From Terribacillus saccharophilus (GTDB taxonomy: Bacteria > Bacillota > Bacilli > Bacillales > Amphibacillaceae), in assembly GCF_002272075.1 (NCBI RefSeq), contig NZ_NPBJ01000023.1:124001-188000 (forward strand): 64,000 nucleotides of DNA, in the 5' to 3' direction. The position numbers and the translations under genes were made by a program. The notes under the pieces are model-generated. The model was not told where the DNA came from, searched no databases, and worked only from the letters and a program-made list of their open reading frames with translations. This document shows positions 46,611-55,111 of the stretch, piece by piece (the stretch's first letter is position 1; every line of letters begins with the position of its first letter).

Positions 46611-47639
46611 TTACGGCTTCTGCTTCCATCCAATTTCCATGTATGATTCGTTCGTAAATTTATCCAGCATGACATCATCAAGCTGAAGTGTTTTTTTATC
46701 GTTAGGGAAAATATGCATCAGCTGCGCCAGCTTCTTCACGATCTTCTTCGGATATGCTTCCGACATCTCCAGCATCAGCTGAATAGCTTCTGTTGCTGGC
46801 AATACTTCCCGATAAGTACGGGAAAGTGTCAAAGCTGAAAACGTATCGACCACAGCTAAAATCTGCAGATCCATCCCTAGCTCTGGTAAATAAGCACCAT
46901 CTGGATAGCCTTTACGATTCAGCCGTTCGTGATGACTTCGCGCATAGCGACCTAGTAAAGGTTCACCTGTCTGGTGCAGGAGTGTCTCTCCTTTGACCGT
47001 ATGCGTTTGTACAATTTCATATTCCTCTTTTGTCAGTGTAGATGTTTTATCGAGGATTTCGCGAGGAATTTCAAGCTTTCCGATATCGTGGAATAAATAC
47101 CCTGTTGCACAAAGATCCAACTGGACGACATTCATATGGTAAGCGAGCATTGTACCGATTACAAAAACATCTAAAGAATGAATAAAAGCATAGGGATCTC
47201 TTTGCTCAAGCATATGCCAAAGACTGCTCCTCCCCATTGTCTTCAGGCTTTTGATGTACAAATCCTTCAAGAAACGAATGCTTTCTTCCTCATAAAGTAG
47301 TTTTCCATAGCGGTACTCAAAAGCGATATAAGACAAATTTGTGTAAAAATGCTTTTCCATACTCCGCTTATATGTTGCTTGATGATCAGTTTCTTTCTCC
47401 AGCAGCTGCTGAATCATCTGCTGGAGGCGATCTGTCTTGCTAAATAGATCAGTAGTTTCCTCTTCCTCGGTTTCAACGACGACCGAAGGCACTCTGTTAT
47501 GCTTCAGCTGTTCCAGTAAAGCTGCAGTGACGACTGTCCCTTTATTTAATTTTGTCTTGTCTGCCAGGACAATATCACTGCCCAAATAATCACCTAGTAG
47601 TATGTCTTGGATGCGTTTACGTTTTAAAATCAATTTCAT
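46611..47639 (-). CDS. HD-GYP domain protein, probable c-di-GMP phosphodiesterase
   Basis: A 342-residue protein. The C-terminal two thirds form an HD-GYP domain with LFHDIGKLEIP (metal His-Asp) and HHERLNRKGYPDG (HHExx-GYP). These residues support hydrolysis of cyclic di-GMP. The N-terminal about 100 residues contain no recognised domain. The ATG at 47639 is only 2 bases from AAGGAG; TTG at 47633 would be better spaced. Confidence 0.8.
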   Translation of the reverse strand: MKLILKRKRIQDILLGDYLGSDIVLADKTKLNKGTVVTAALLEQLKHNRVPSVVVETEEEETTDLFSKTDRLQQMIQQLLEKETDHQATYKRSMEKHFYTNLSYIAFEYRYGKLLYEEESIRFLKDLYIKSLKTMGRSSLWHMLEQRDPYAFIHSLDVFVIGTMLAYHMNVVQLDLCATGYLFHDIGKLEIPREILDKTSTLTKEEYEIVQTHTVKGETLLHQTGEPLLGRYARSHHERLNRKGYPDGAYLPELGMDLQILAVVDTFSALTLSRTYREVLPATEAIQLMLEMSEAYPKKIVKKLAQLMHIFPNDKKTLQLDDVMLDKFTNESYMEIGWKQKP

Positions 47640-47650
47640 TCTCCTTTTTC

Positions 47651-47675
47651 AAAAAAAGCTGCCATGTCTGGCAGC
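47651..47675 (-). terminator. Terminator after the XRE regulator
   Basis: Minus-strand stem GCTGCCA / TGGCAGC with a T7 tail, between the XRE gene and the HD-GYP gene. Confidence 0.85.
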
Positions 47676-47731
47676 CTGAGAATCCCTCTTCGTTCGCACC
47701 TGGCTGGCATAGAATCTCATCCCTTAGCCCC

Positions 47732-48061
47732 TCAAGTTTTGCGTAACTGCCTTTCAACAGTGCTGCCGTATATGTATGTAATTGTTTCCTGGTTGTGTTT
47801 TGCTTCCGAATCAAGCAGCTGATGATAGTCCTCTTTTGCCGGCAGCAGCTCACACATTTCCACATCTAGCGCTATCGCCAATTTACTGATGCCAACAAAA
47901 GAAATATTCCGCTTCCCGTTTTCAATATCGGAGTAGTACGATCGATTAAAACCCGCCATGCCAGCCAATTCTTCCTGTGTCAGCATCTGTTTTTTTCTCA
48001 GATAACGAAGCTTATCTCCAAATGCCCGAAGCAATAGCGTGTAATCTCTCATATTATTCAT
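47732..48061 (-). CDS. XRE-family DNA-binding protein
   Basis: A 109-residue helix-turn-helix protein with LTQEELAGMAGFNRSYYSDIENGKRN, the Cro/cI recognition helices, followed by a short acidic tail. The start is uncertain: ATGs lie at 48070, 48061 and 48052. A minus-strand TATAAT at 48074-48069 is so close that the transcript may begin at or near the 48061 ATG with almost no leader. Function probably local repression; target unknown. Confidence 0.75.
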   Translation of the reverse strand: MNNMRDYTLLLRAFGDKLRYLRKKQMLTQEELAGMAGFNRSYYSDIENGKRNISFVGISKLAIALDVEMCELLPAKEDYHQLLDSEAKHNQETITYIYGSTVERQLRKT

Positions 48062-48186
48062 GCACTCCATTATACCTTGCCACACCAGCAAATCCACCGG
48101 ATATAAGTTACATTAGTATAATGCTACCAAATAAAACTGGGGAAAGTACTATTTTTGTCCCATTTTATGCATGTCTAAACAACTAT

Positions 48187-48217
48187 AAAAAAATAAACTG
48201 CACACTAGGTGCAGTTT
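48187..48217 (-). terminator. Terminator after trmL
   Basis: Stem AAACTGCAC / GTGCAGTTT with an AT-rich T-run tail on the minus strand; overlaps the trmL stop. Confidence 0.85.
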
Positions 48218-48689
48218 AGGATAACCCATCGAAGCGCTGCTGACGAAGAGCTTCATAAATAATAATTGCTGCCGTATTCGATAGATTTAAAGATCGGACT
48301 TTATCTGTCATATGAATACGAAGACATTGCTCCTCTTTCCCTACAAGCAAATCTTTCGGAATGCCAGTCGACTCTCGACCAAAAACGAATAGCAGATCTT
48401 GATCTGTATTGCTGAAATCATAATCTGAATAATGCTTGGTACCGAAGTTCTCTATATAATAAAAGACACCTTCCGGAAATTTTTCATATAACTCTTCTAT
48501 ACTATCGTAGTAATGAATATCCACGTCATGCCAATAGTCCAATCCTGATCTTCTCAGCATTTTGTCATCCGTTGAGAAACCAAGCGGACGAATTAGATGC
48601 AAAGCCGTATCTGTCGCAAGGCAGGTACGAGCAATATTCCCTGTATTAGCTGGGATTTCTGGTTGGAATAGTACGATATGTCTTGGCAT
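48216..48689 (-). CDS. trmL: tRNA (cytidine/uridine-34 2'-O)-methyltransferase TrmL
   Basis: A 157-residue SPOUT-class enzyme that methylates the wobble ribose of leucine tRNAs. Seen are LFQPEIPANTGNIARTC (SPOUT motif 1), FVFGRESTGIP (motif 2) and RSLNLSNTAAIIIYE (knot motif 3). Called CspR/YhbJ-region gene in B. subtilis, next to yhbB there as here. Confidence 0.93.
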   Translation of the reverse strand: MPRHIVLFQPEIPANTGNIARTCLATDTALHLIRPLGFSTDDKMLRRSGLDYWHDVDIHYYDSIEELYEKFPEGVFYYIENFGTKHYSDYDFSNTDQDLLFVFGRESTGIPKDLLVGKEEQCLRIHMTDKVRSLNLSNTAAIIIYEALRQQRFDGLS

Positions 48690-48744
48690 ATACTTTCACC
48701 TCTGCTTTTCAACTTTCAACCTTACCAGTATAGCACAGCAGAGA

Positions 48745-49596
48745 TCATAGCCCAATCTGGAAAAATTTATACACAACGTTCTCTGTATAAGCCGGAGAGT
48801 CAACGTAAGCCCAATGACGCATTCTGCTGTTAGCAGTATGGGCATTGACCAACGGCTCACCCTGTGCGTTCCGGGCTACCACTATCGTATTGTGATTATA
48901 GTTCCCATCACCCTCAAAATCATAGCAAATCACATCGCCAGGCCTCAGCAGCCTCGCATCCGCTACTTCCTTACCGCGTAAGCCTTGTGTCGATCCGCTC
49001 AAATACCACCGCAAGGCATTAGCTACTGTGAAACTATAGCTCCAGTTTTCACCATTGAACCACCACCCTGAATTCCTGTCTGGTTCCCCCCGCATTGGCG
49101 CCCCGCCTGCCCGTAAGCACTGGGAGACATAATTTGTGCAATCGACTTCAAATTTCTTGTAAGCAGGATTATAATCATTCCACCATCGTTCGGCATACTG
49201 AACAGCTGCCCGTCTATCATAGGTGAATTGCCGGTCAAAATCCTGATCGTTGCTCTCAAAGACGACAAGCCCTTGTACATGAGGCTGGACAGCGTCCTCA
49301 ACTCGCTCATCATGAATGATTTGTCCAGCTCGCATACGAGCTCTATGCGTATGCACTTCTTCTTCATGATACGTTGCATGCTGCTTATGCACGAGAAAAG
49401 TTGCGCACAAGCGATAGGTAATGATGTCTTCCTCCCCTTCGTGTTCCTCGCTCAGAATTATTCCTTCTCCTCGAATCTGCGCAACCTTCGCCCCGTCTTT
49501 TTCATGAAAAACAATCCGGTTGACGAGCCAATTCTCATCCTTCTTCCCATCAACTCTCTGCATCCAATAATCTGCCAGCTGTTCACTCTTCCCCAT
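48745..49596 (-). CDS. yhbB: Amidase-domain protein, YhbB-like
   Basis: A 283-residue protein whose C-terminal half (about 130-283) is an amidase_6/CHAP-like domain: [14 protein letters not shown] holds the probable catalytic Cys and YNHNTIVV the His. Such proteins are thought to act on peptidoglycan. No signal peptide is seen. The ATG at 49596 follows GGAGGGAT. A sigma-E-like promoter and a 38-residue frame lie directly upstream. Confidence 0.82.
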   Translation of the reverse strand: MGKSEQLADYWMQRVDGKKDENWLVNRIVFHEKDGAKVAQIRGEGIILSEEHEGEEDIITYRLCATFLVHKQHATYHEEEVHTHRARMRAGQIIHDERVEDAVQPHVQGLVVFESNDQDFDRQFTYDRRAAVQYAERWWNDYNPAYKKFEVDCTNYVSQCLRAGGAPMRGEPDRNSGWWFNGENWSYSFTVANALRWYLSGSTQGLRGKEVADARLLRPGDVICYDFEGDGNYNHNTIVVARNAQGEPLVNAHTANSRMRHWAYVDSPAYTENVVYKFFQIGL

Positions 49597-49699
49597 CTCT
49601 ATCCCTCCTGTTCTTTCTTCGATATGACATGGCATATCCTCGTAGGAGGAGCAAGCCTCCTACGACGAATACAGATAAAACAGTCATGAATGTCTCCAT
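49583..49699 (-). CDS. Possible 38-aa membrane peptide before yhbB
   Basis: ATG at 49699 after GAGGTGGGAG opens 38 codons: a hydrophobic helix (about 5-20) followed by a strongly basic tail ([11 protein letters not shown]). It ends inside the yhbB start (14-base overlap), which would couple the two. Against it: a predicted sigma-E start site lies so near that the ribosome site may be cut short. The frame contains a 9-bp hairpin (CGTAGGAGG / CCTCCTACG). Confidence 0.42.
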   Translation of the reverse strand: METFMTVLSVFVVGGLLLLRGYAMSYRRKNRRDRDGEE

Positions 49700-49715
49700 G
49701 CTCCCACCTCACTTG

Positions 49716-49744
49716 TATGTATGTAGAATCATGACAGTATATGC
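49716..49744 (-). promoter_or_regulatory. Sigma-E-like promoter of yhbB
   Basis: Minus-strand -35 GCATATA (49744-49738) and -10 CATACATA (49723-49716) with a 14-base spacer. One mismatch in each element to the sigma-E consensus. Confidence 0.6.
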
Positions 49745-49841
49745 TTCATCAGCTTGTCTCATCCCATCAATGAAAGCGCAAACATTTTTAGTTACAAATG
49801 TGACAATTTTGTGTATCCTTATAAAAAAGGGGGAGAATACG

Positions 49842-50591
49842 ATGTCTGATGTTTTGCAAACTATCCTTAGCCACAAATCAGTAAGATCATTTACTTCCGA
49901 GCGCCTTACAGAGGAACAGATCAAGGAACTCGTTTCCGCTGCTCAAGCAGCATCCACGTCGAGCTTCCTCCAGGCGTACTCCATCATCGGTGTTAGCGAT
50001 CCTTTGGTGAAAAAAGAGCTTAGCACTTATGCAGGCAGCCAGGAATATGTCGTGAACAATGGCCACTTCTTTGTTTTTTGTGCTGATTTCTACCGCCATA
50101 AGGAAATGGCAAGCAATCTGCGGGCAGACATTTCTGAAACAATTCAAGGAACAGAAGCTTTGCTGATCGGTACAATTGATGCTTCGCTCGCTGCTCAAAA
50201 TCTTGCCATTGCAGCAGAATCGATGGGGCTGGGCATTTGTTACATAGGCGGTCTTCGAAATAATCTGGCCGGTGTTTCTGCAAGCCTTGGCGTACCTGCT
50301 CAAGTATTACCGCTGTTCGGGATTGCTGTTGGCTATCCCGAAAAAGTGAATGAAAAGAAACCGCGGCTGCCGTTCGGAAGTGTTTATCATGAAAACAGAT
50401 ATAACGTGGATAAAGGTTTGCTGAATGCTCAGTTGGAGGAATATGACCGTACCATCCAGTCATATTATGTGGATCGGATTGAAAACACTCGGAAGACAAC
50501 CTGGACCGAGCAGGCTACAGATAATCTCCGCATCCCGAAACGTGTTTATATGAAAGATTTCATAACGCAAAAGGGTTGGGCAAAGCATTAA
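49842..50591 (+). CDS. nfrA: NfrA-type NADPH-dependent flavin/nitroreductase
   Basis: A 249-residue FMN enzyme of the nitroreductase family, the same length as B. subtilis NfrA. Visible are the RSFTSERLTEEQIKELV FMN-binding start, AESMGLGICYIGGLRNN and FGIAVGYPEK. It reduces flavins and nitro compounds and is part of oxidative-stress responses. The ATG at 49842 follows GGGGGAG. A TTACAA-N16-TATCCT promoter is plausible upstream. Confidence 0.88.
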   Translation: MSDVLQTILSHKSVRSFTSERLTEEQIKELVSAAQAASTSSFLQAYSIIGVSDPLVKKELSTYAGSQEYVVNNGHFFVFCADFYRHKEMASNLRADISETIQGTEALLIGTIDASLAAQNLAIAAESMGLGICYIGGLRNNLAGVSASLGVPAQVLPLFGIAVGYPEKVNEKKPRLPFGSVYHENRYNVDKGLLNAQLEEYDRTIQSYYVDRIENTRKTTWTEQATDNLRIPKRVYMKDFITQKGWAKH

Positions 50592-50620
50592 AATAGGGCC
50601 GCTGCAGCGGCCCTATTTTA
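50590..50620. terminator. Bidirectional terminator
   Basis: A perfect 14-bp inverted repeat (AAATAGGGCCGCTG and complement) between convergent nfrA and the chemoreceptor. Confidence 0.88.
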
Positions 50621-51442
50621 TGAGGATGTTACTGATTTAAAGAATGATTCCATATCTTCGCCTAAAAGATGCAATTGATCGATAAGCTGGCTGAAGTTAT
50701 TTACTAGATCTGCTTGCTCACCGGATGCATTCCGAATTTGCTCCACACTTCCGGATAGAGCAGTAATATTATTTTTAATATTCTCTAGAGAGACGCTCAT
50801 ACTTTTCGTAACATCCGTTGTTTGGGAAGACAGTTTCCTGACCTCACTTGCAACAACAGCAAATCCTGCACCAGCTTTTCCAGCTCGAGCTGCCTCAATT
50901 GATGCATTCAAACCTAGGATGTTGGTCTGCTGCTGAATTTGGGAAATCTCACTTATTGATCCAACTGTTGTTTCTGTCAGAAGCATGGATTCCTGTGACT
51001 GGGCTGCGATTTCCTCGCTGGACGCCGCAAGTTCTTCTGAATGGGCTGAAACAGTGTGCAATTTATCCTGGAGGCCATCAATTATTTGACGCAGGTTCTC
51101 TATGTACCCTTCCATTTTTTCTTGCGCATCCAGAGGGACCGCAATTGCGAAAGCTCCAACTACCTCTTTATTGTCGTTTCGAATTGGAAAGGACTTCGCA
51201 TACAGAGGAATACCATATACTTCCCGCGGCAATAAAACCGAACCATATCGGCCCGCTAATGCGGCTTCTAAGTTTTTATCTCCGACTGGTATAGGGCTTC
51301 CCACATGAATCCCAAAATCGACCTTTGTAGTAGGCAGATAACTCAAGAACTTTTCTCTATCTGTAATTCCAATCATCGTATCGGTACCGATTATTTTTTG
51401 CAGATCTTCTGCCGACTCGACTAGGTTATGTAATAATTCCAT
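50618..51442 (-). CDS. Soluble methyl-accepting chemotaxis protein (YfmS-like)
   Basis: A 274-residue cytoplasmic receptor without membrane helices. Residues about 1-110 form a sensor-like domain with [10 protein letters not shown] and [14 protein letters not shown] (a dCACHE/PAS-like segment); the rest is the signalling coiled coil with the hairpin tip [24 protein letters not shown] that contacts CheA/CheW. B. subtilis YfmS has this size and layout. The ATG at 51442 follows AAGGGAT. Confidence 0.85.
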   Translation of the reverse strand: MELLHNLVESAEDLQKIIGTDTMIGITDREKFLSYLPTTKVDFGIHVGSPIPVGDKNLEAALAGRYGSVLLPREVYGIPLYAKSFPIRNDNKEVVGAFAIAVPLDAQEKMEGYIENLRQIIDGLQDKLHTVSAHSEELAASSEEIAAQSQESMLLTETTVGSISEISQIQQQTNILGLNASIEAARAGKAGAGFAVVASEVRKLSSQTTDVTKSMSVSLENIKNNITALSGSVEQIRNASGEQADLVNNFSQLIDQLHLLGEDMESFFKSVTSS

Positions 51443-51622
51443 TATGATCCCTTCGTTTCTTGTACACTTATTTGATAGCAAAAGGACAATAATTTTAGGT
51501 ATTTCATACCACTTAAATCACAAAAAAATATCCTTGTATTCCATCTTATTACTATATACCCAGTCTTTTAAACAGCTAAACTATGAGATATAAAAAAAGG
51601 AGCATTTAATTTATGCCCCTTT

Positions 51623-52771
51623 TCAGTGTGATTCTGCATATTCCTCTTCGAACTGTAGTCCTTTACGCATTTCTTCAAGTACTTGATCGTCCTGCTCTTT
51701 ATCCATCGCTTTCCTTACTGCATCGAAACCTTCCGGTAACCCAATCTTACCAATGGCCCAAGCGGCTGTCCCACGAATAACAGGTCTTGGATCTTGCTCC
51801 ATCAGCTCAATCAAATCCGGTACGGCTGATGTAGTCTTATAATGTGCAATGGCTAGTATTGCATTGCGCTGAATCGGTTTCTTTCCTCGCCAAGAACCGG
51901 AGATCAGGCCGAATTTTGCTTTGAATTCTTTATTCGACATCTTGAGTAACGGTTTCAGCAGCGGTTTCACGACCTCTGGATCTGGCTCCATTTCTTCATG
52001 AAGGTGGAAATCCATGCCTTTGTTCTTTGGACAAACCAGCTGGCATGTATCACAGCCATAGATACGGTTTCCGATTTTTGAACGAAATTCGTCTGGCAGG
52101 AAATCTTTCGTCTGCGTAAGATAGGCAATACAACGCTGAGCATTCAGCTGGCCGCCTTGGACAAGGGCCCCTGTGGGACAGGAGTCAATGCATTTTGTGC
52201 ATGTTCCGCAACTATCCTCTACAGCTTCATCCGGTAAGAATGGAATGTTGGTAATCACTTCACCAAGATACACATACGATCCGAATTCGGGCGTAATGAC
52301 AAAACTGTTTTTAGCACTGAAACCGATCCCCGCTCGCTCAGCTACAGCTCGATCAGATAACTCACCTGTATCAACCATTGAACGATAGGTAAATCCTTCT
52401 ACCCTTTCTGAAAGAAAAGCAGTCAGTTTATTCATTCGATCGCGCAGCACTTCATGATAATCCATTCCCCAGGAGGCCCGACAGAACAATCCGCGCGGTT
52501 CTTCCTTCGTACTTTTTGGTGCATTAGGCAATCTGGAAGGATACGCGAGCGCTATTGCGATAATGGATTGAGCAGAAGGCATAAGCTTCTTCGGTTCAGT
52601 CCGTTCCTCGATTGTACCTTTCTCAAAACCTGACTGATAATTGTTTTCTTGCTGCTGTTTTAATCTTTCCTTCAGCTCCTGAAAGACATCCGCCGTTGTG
52701 AACCTGATTTTATCTACACCGATCTCCTTGCTGTAGGCAATCAGCTCCTGCTTCAGCTGTTCTGCATCCAT
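51623..52771 (-). CDS. queG: Epoxyqueuosine reductase QueG
   Basis: A 382-residue cobalamin- and Fe-S-dependent enzyme making queuosine from epoxyqueuosine in tRNA. Two 4Fe-4S clusters are marked by CGTCTKCIDSCPTGAL and CDTCQLVCPKN; C-terminal HEAT-like repeats (about 300-375) bind tRNA. The ATG at 52771 follows AAAGGAGG. The transcript has a leader of about 150 bases with a terminator hairpin. Confidence 0.93.
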   Translation of the reverse strand: MDAEQLKQELIAYSKEIGVDKIRFTTADVFQELKERLKQQQENNYQSGFEKGTIEERTEPKKLMPSAQSIIAIALAYPSRLPNAPKSTKEEPRGLFCRASWGMDYHEVLRDRMNKLTAFLSERVEGFTYRSMVDTGELSDRAVAERAGIGFSAKNSFVITPEFGSYVYLGEVITNIPFLPDEAVEDSCGTCTKCIDSCPTGALVQGGQLNAQRCIAYLTQTKDFLPDEFRSKIGNRIYGCDTCQLVCPKNKGMDFHLHEEMEPDPEVVKPLLKPLLKMSNKEFKAKFGLISGSWRGKKPIQRNAILAIAHYKTTSAVPDLIELMEQDPRPVIRGTAAWAIGKIGLPEGFDAVRKAMDKEQDDQVLEEMRKGLQFEEEYAESH

Positions 52772-52925
52772 TATACGGCCTCCTTTCTTTATCATTATTT
52801 CCATAATATACATAGTAAAAACGCAATGCCTCGTTACGTTTAAAACGAGACACTGCGTTGGCTCAGGGGTAGTAAACAAGTGCATGACAAGCGAAATGAT
52901 TACCCCGGTTTATAAATAGTATGTT
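52771..52925 (-). ncRNA. Candidate regulatory leader RNA of queG
   Basis: From the predicted start near 52925 the RNA holds a long-range stem GGGGTA (52906-52901) / TACCCC (52871-52866) enclosing 29 bases, then the terminator hairpin at 52817-52859, then the queG ribosome site. This is the order expected of a riboswitch or other attenuator. I do not see a preQ1-I type sequence. Confidence 0.45.
52817..52859 (-). terminator. Terminator-like hairpin in the queG leader
   Basis: Minus-strand AACGCA-TG-CTCGTT interrupted stem (AACGCA/TGCGTT, CTCGTT/AACGAG) followed by T5, about 45 bases before the queG start. It has no gene end to serve, so it is a candidate attenuator. Confidence 0.6.
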
Positions 52926-52929
52926 AAGT

Positions 52930-52958
52930 AGTATAACAAGGTTTTTACATGCACGCAA
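52930..52958 (-). promoter_or_regulatory. Sigma-A promoter of the queG leader
   Basis: Minus-strand TTGCGT (52958-52953) and TATACT (52935-52930) with a 17-base spacer. Confidence 0.6.
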
Positions 52959-53044
52959 CATTCTAAACATAATTCGACAAATTTTTTTCTCGCCTCTGCT
53001 TTCACCTCTGCTATACTGGATTTTAACAAGAGGGAGGTAAGGAT

Positions 53045-53908
53045 ATGAGCTTGTACGATTACTTACTAACGCAAGATGGGATAATCACCAAAGAATCACT
53101 TTTATATCCCTTTGAAGAAAGAGGTTTGCAATTCGGGGACGGTGTTTACGAGGTCATCCGTATATATCAAGGGACATTTGATTTGCTGGAGGAACATATC
53201 GATCGGCTTTATCGTTCCGCTGAAGCGATTCGGCTGGAAGTTCCATTTGCTAAAGATGCATTGATTGCTTCTCTCCATCAACTGTCAGAGAAGAATGATG
53301 TACAAACAGATGCAAAGCTTTATCTGCAAATCACTCGCGGTTCTGCACCACGAGAGCATAGTTTTCCAGATGTGCCGAGTAATTTCTATGCTTATATGGA
53401 ACCTAGTGAAAGGCCTGTGTCTCCGCTTCAGCAAGGCGTACGTGCTGTTTTGGCAGATGATATCAGATGGGATTTATGCTACATCAAAAGTCTGAATTTG
53501 CTGCCAAATATACTAGCCAAGCAAACTGCCAAGGAAAAAGGAGCTTTTGAAGCTATTCTCCACAAAAATGGCACTGTTACAGAAGGATCATCCTCCAATG
53601 TATTCATCATTAAGGATAAGATTCTTTTCACACATCCTGCTGCAGAAAACATCCTGCATGGCTGTGTCCGCAGCAGAGTATTGGCACTTGCACTAAAAGC
53701 AGGATTGCAAGTGAAGGAGACAGCCTTTACAACTGACCAGCTGCTCCAGGCAGATGAGGTATTCATCACCAGTACGACCAGTGAAATCATGCCCGTCATC
53801 GAAATTGAGGGGAGTCTTATCGGTAATGGGAAGCCGGGCAGCGACACGCGCACTCTCCAACTTGCCTATGAAAAAGAAAGCGGAATTCAAACTACAGCAT
53901 TTGTATGA
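53045..53908 (+). CDS. dat: D-alanine (D-amino acid) aminotransferase
   Basis: A 287-residue fold-type IV PLP enzyme converting D-amino acids and 2-oxoglutarate to D-glutamate. Family marks are RGLQFGDGVYEVIRIY at the start, RGSAPREHSFP, the PLP Lys148 in IKSLNLLPNILAKQ and TEGSSSNVF. Branched-chain aminotransferases and aminodeoxychorismate lyases share the fold, but length and the RxxxHxFP residues fit Dat. The ATG follows GGGAGG. Confidence 0.92.
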   Translation: MSLYDYLLTQDGIITKESLLYPFEERGLQFGDGVYEVIRIYQGTFDLLEEHIDRLYRSAEAIRLEVPFAKDALIASLHQLSEKNDVQTDAKLYLQITRGSAPREHSFPDVPSNFYAYMEPSERPVSPLQQGVRAVLADDIRWDLCYIKSLNLLPNILAKQTAKEKGAFEAILHKNGTVTEGSSSNVFIIKDKILFTHPAAENILHGCVRSRVLALALKAGLQVKETAFTTDQLLQADEVFITSTTSEIMPVIEIEGSLIGNGKPGSDTRTLQLAYEKESGIQTTAFV

Positions 53909-53959
53909 ATAAAAGACCAATAGGATTGGGACTGTCCCATCCTATTGGTCTTTTATTTG
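53906..53959. terminator. Very long bidirectional terminator
   Basis: A stem of over 20 bp (AATAAAAGACCAATAGGAT-TGGGA and complement, one bulged T), loop CTG. Shared by dat and the membrane gene of the DUF58 operon. Confidence 0.9.
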
Positions 53960-55111
53960 TTTCTTAGCCTCTCGGATATCCTGCTCAAAAGCTTGCAATT
54001 CTTTCTTAGAAATTTCTGCTTCTCCATACCTTACTTTCTCATAAATTGAGAGACTAGTGTCGGGGATACCGATGCGGGTGAGCCATTCTTGCCAAGTCTC
54101 CGAGCTTCTCCTCCCTTTCTTATGCCTATTGGCGTAGCGTTCCAGCTGGAACACATGCTTGCGAACTAGCTGCACCGGCGGCATAATCCGAACCGACTGA
54201 TTTTCTTCCGATTTGTCAGCAAGTGGTGTAAAAATCATCTGCTGTTCTGCTTGCATTGCACCATCATCAATGCTGATTCCATCGAGCCTTTGCCTTTTGT
54301 AAAGCCAAATTACGAGCAGGATCAACAGAACTCCGCCAACAGCAATCCAAACCCAAGTACTACCCACGCTGACCGTTTCTTCTACTTTTTCCGTCCTAAA
54401 TAACGGCGGCAAATCTGGAATCTGAACCATATTGTTTCCTTGCTCCTCGGCTGTCGTGGAGGAAGACTCGATAAACTGATCACCAACCCCAAATCTTGTC
54501 AGCGCCCATTCCAGTCCATTTCCTGCATAGCGGAAAACTGAACTGAACATCGCTCCTGCAATTGCTTGAACAACAGGATAAAGAAGCCATGCCAGCCCTC
54601 CTGTAGAAATAGCGGCTAACAGAAAAAGAACGACAGGTGTCTCAAGCATCCCTTTAGGTTCTTGACCTTGGGTATGATAAATCCAATAGCCTGCAAAAAA
54701 TATGATGATTGTCGTTAAACCTGCTGCAACCAGCTCTGTTCGATAGAAGAAGAGCAAGATCGTTATCAATAAGGAGAGATAAAGCATGAGGTAAACATAT
54801 CCATAAGCAGGTTCTGCCTCTGTCTCCTGAACGGTGAGTCTCCAATAAAGAATGCCTGCAACAATGATAGTGAACCAAATCGGCCATCCGAGCACCACAC
54901 TGCCAATGAGAATGCCGGTCGAAAGAAGCGGTACAATCAGCAGCTGACTGCGAATATATCGATTCATTACCCAAAAGACAAGGAGCATGGATACGAGCAA
55001 AAAGTGATAACCGAAGAAAAGCGACTGCTCGAATCGTATCAGAAACGGCACACAGAGCAGATAAAGGAAAAATCCCTCTAACAGATAAGTAAACCCTGCT
55101 GCATACCTCAT
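53942..55111 (-). CDS. Membrane protein of a MoxR/DUF58 operon, YebA-like without transglutaminase domain
   Basis: A 389-residue membrane protein: about seven N-terminal helices (1-205), an extracytoplasmic Ser/Thr-rich stretch, a further helix near 255-275 and a cytoplasmic tail resembling DUF4129 (QEWLTRIGIPDTSLSIYEKVRYGE). The third gene of such operons in B. subtilis (yebA) is about 740 residues with a transglutaminase-like core; that core is missing here and the sequence is unbroken. Its ATG overlaps the DUF58 stop (ATGA). Confidence 0.65.
   Translation of the reverse strand: MRYAAGFTYLLEGFFLYLLCVPFLIRFEQSLFFGYHFLLVSMLLVFWVMNRYIRSQLLIVPLLSTGILIGSVVLGWPIWFTIIVAGILYWRLTVQETEAEPAYGYVYLMLYLSLLITILLFFYRTELVAAGLTTIIIFFAGYWIYHTQGQEPKGMLETPVVLFLLAAISTGGLAWLLYPVVQAIAGAMFSSVFRYAGNGLEWALTRFGVGDQFIESSSTTAEEQGNNMVQIPDLPPLFRTEKVEETVSVGSTWVWIAVGGVLLILLVIWLYKRQRLDGISIDDGAMQAEQQMIFTPLADKSEENQSVRIMPPVQLVRKHVFQLERYANRHKKGRRSSETWQEWLTRIGIPDTSLSIYEKVRYGEAEISKKELQAFEQDIREAKKQIKDQ

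Noticed and set aside
52901-52925. PreQ1-I riboswitch before queG
   Set aside because: The required short hairpin plus A-rich tail is not found; only a generic stem and terminator are visible.
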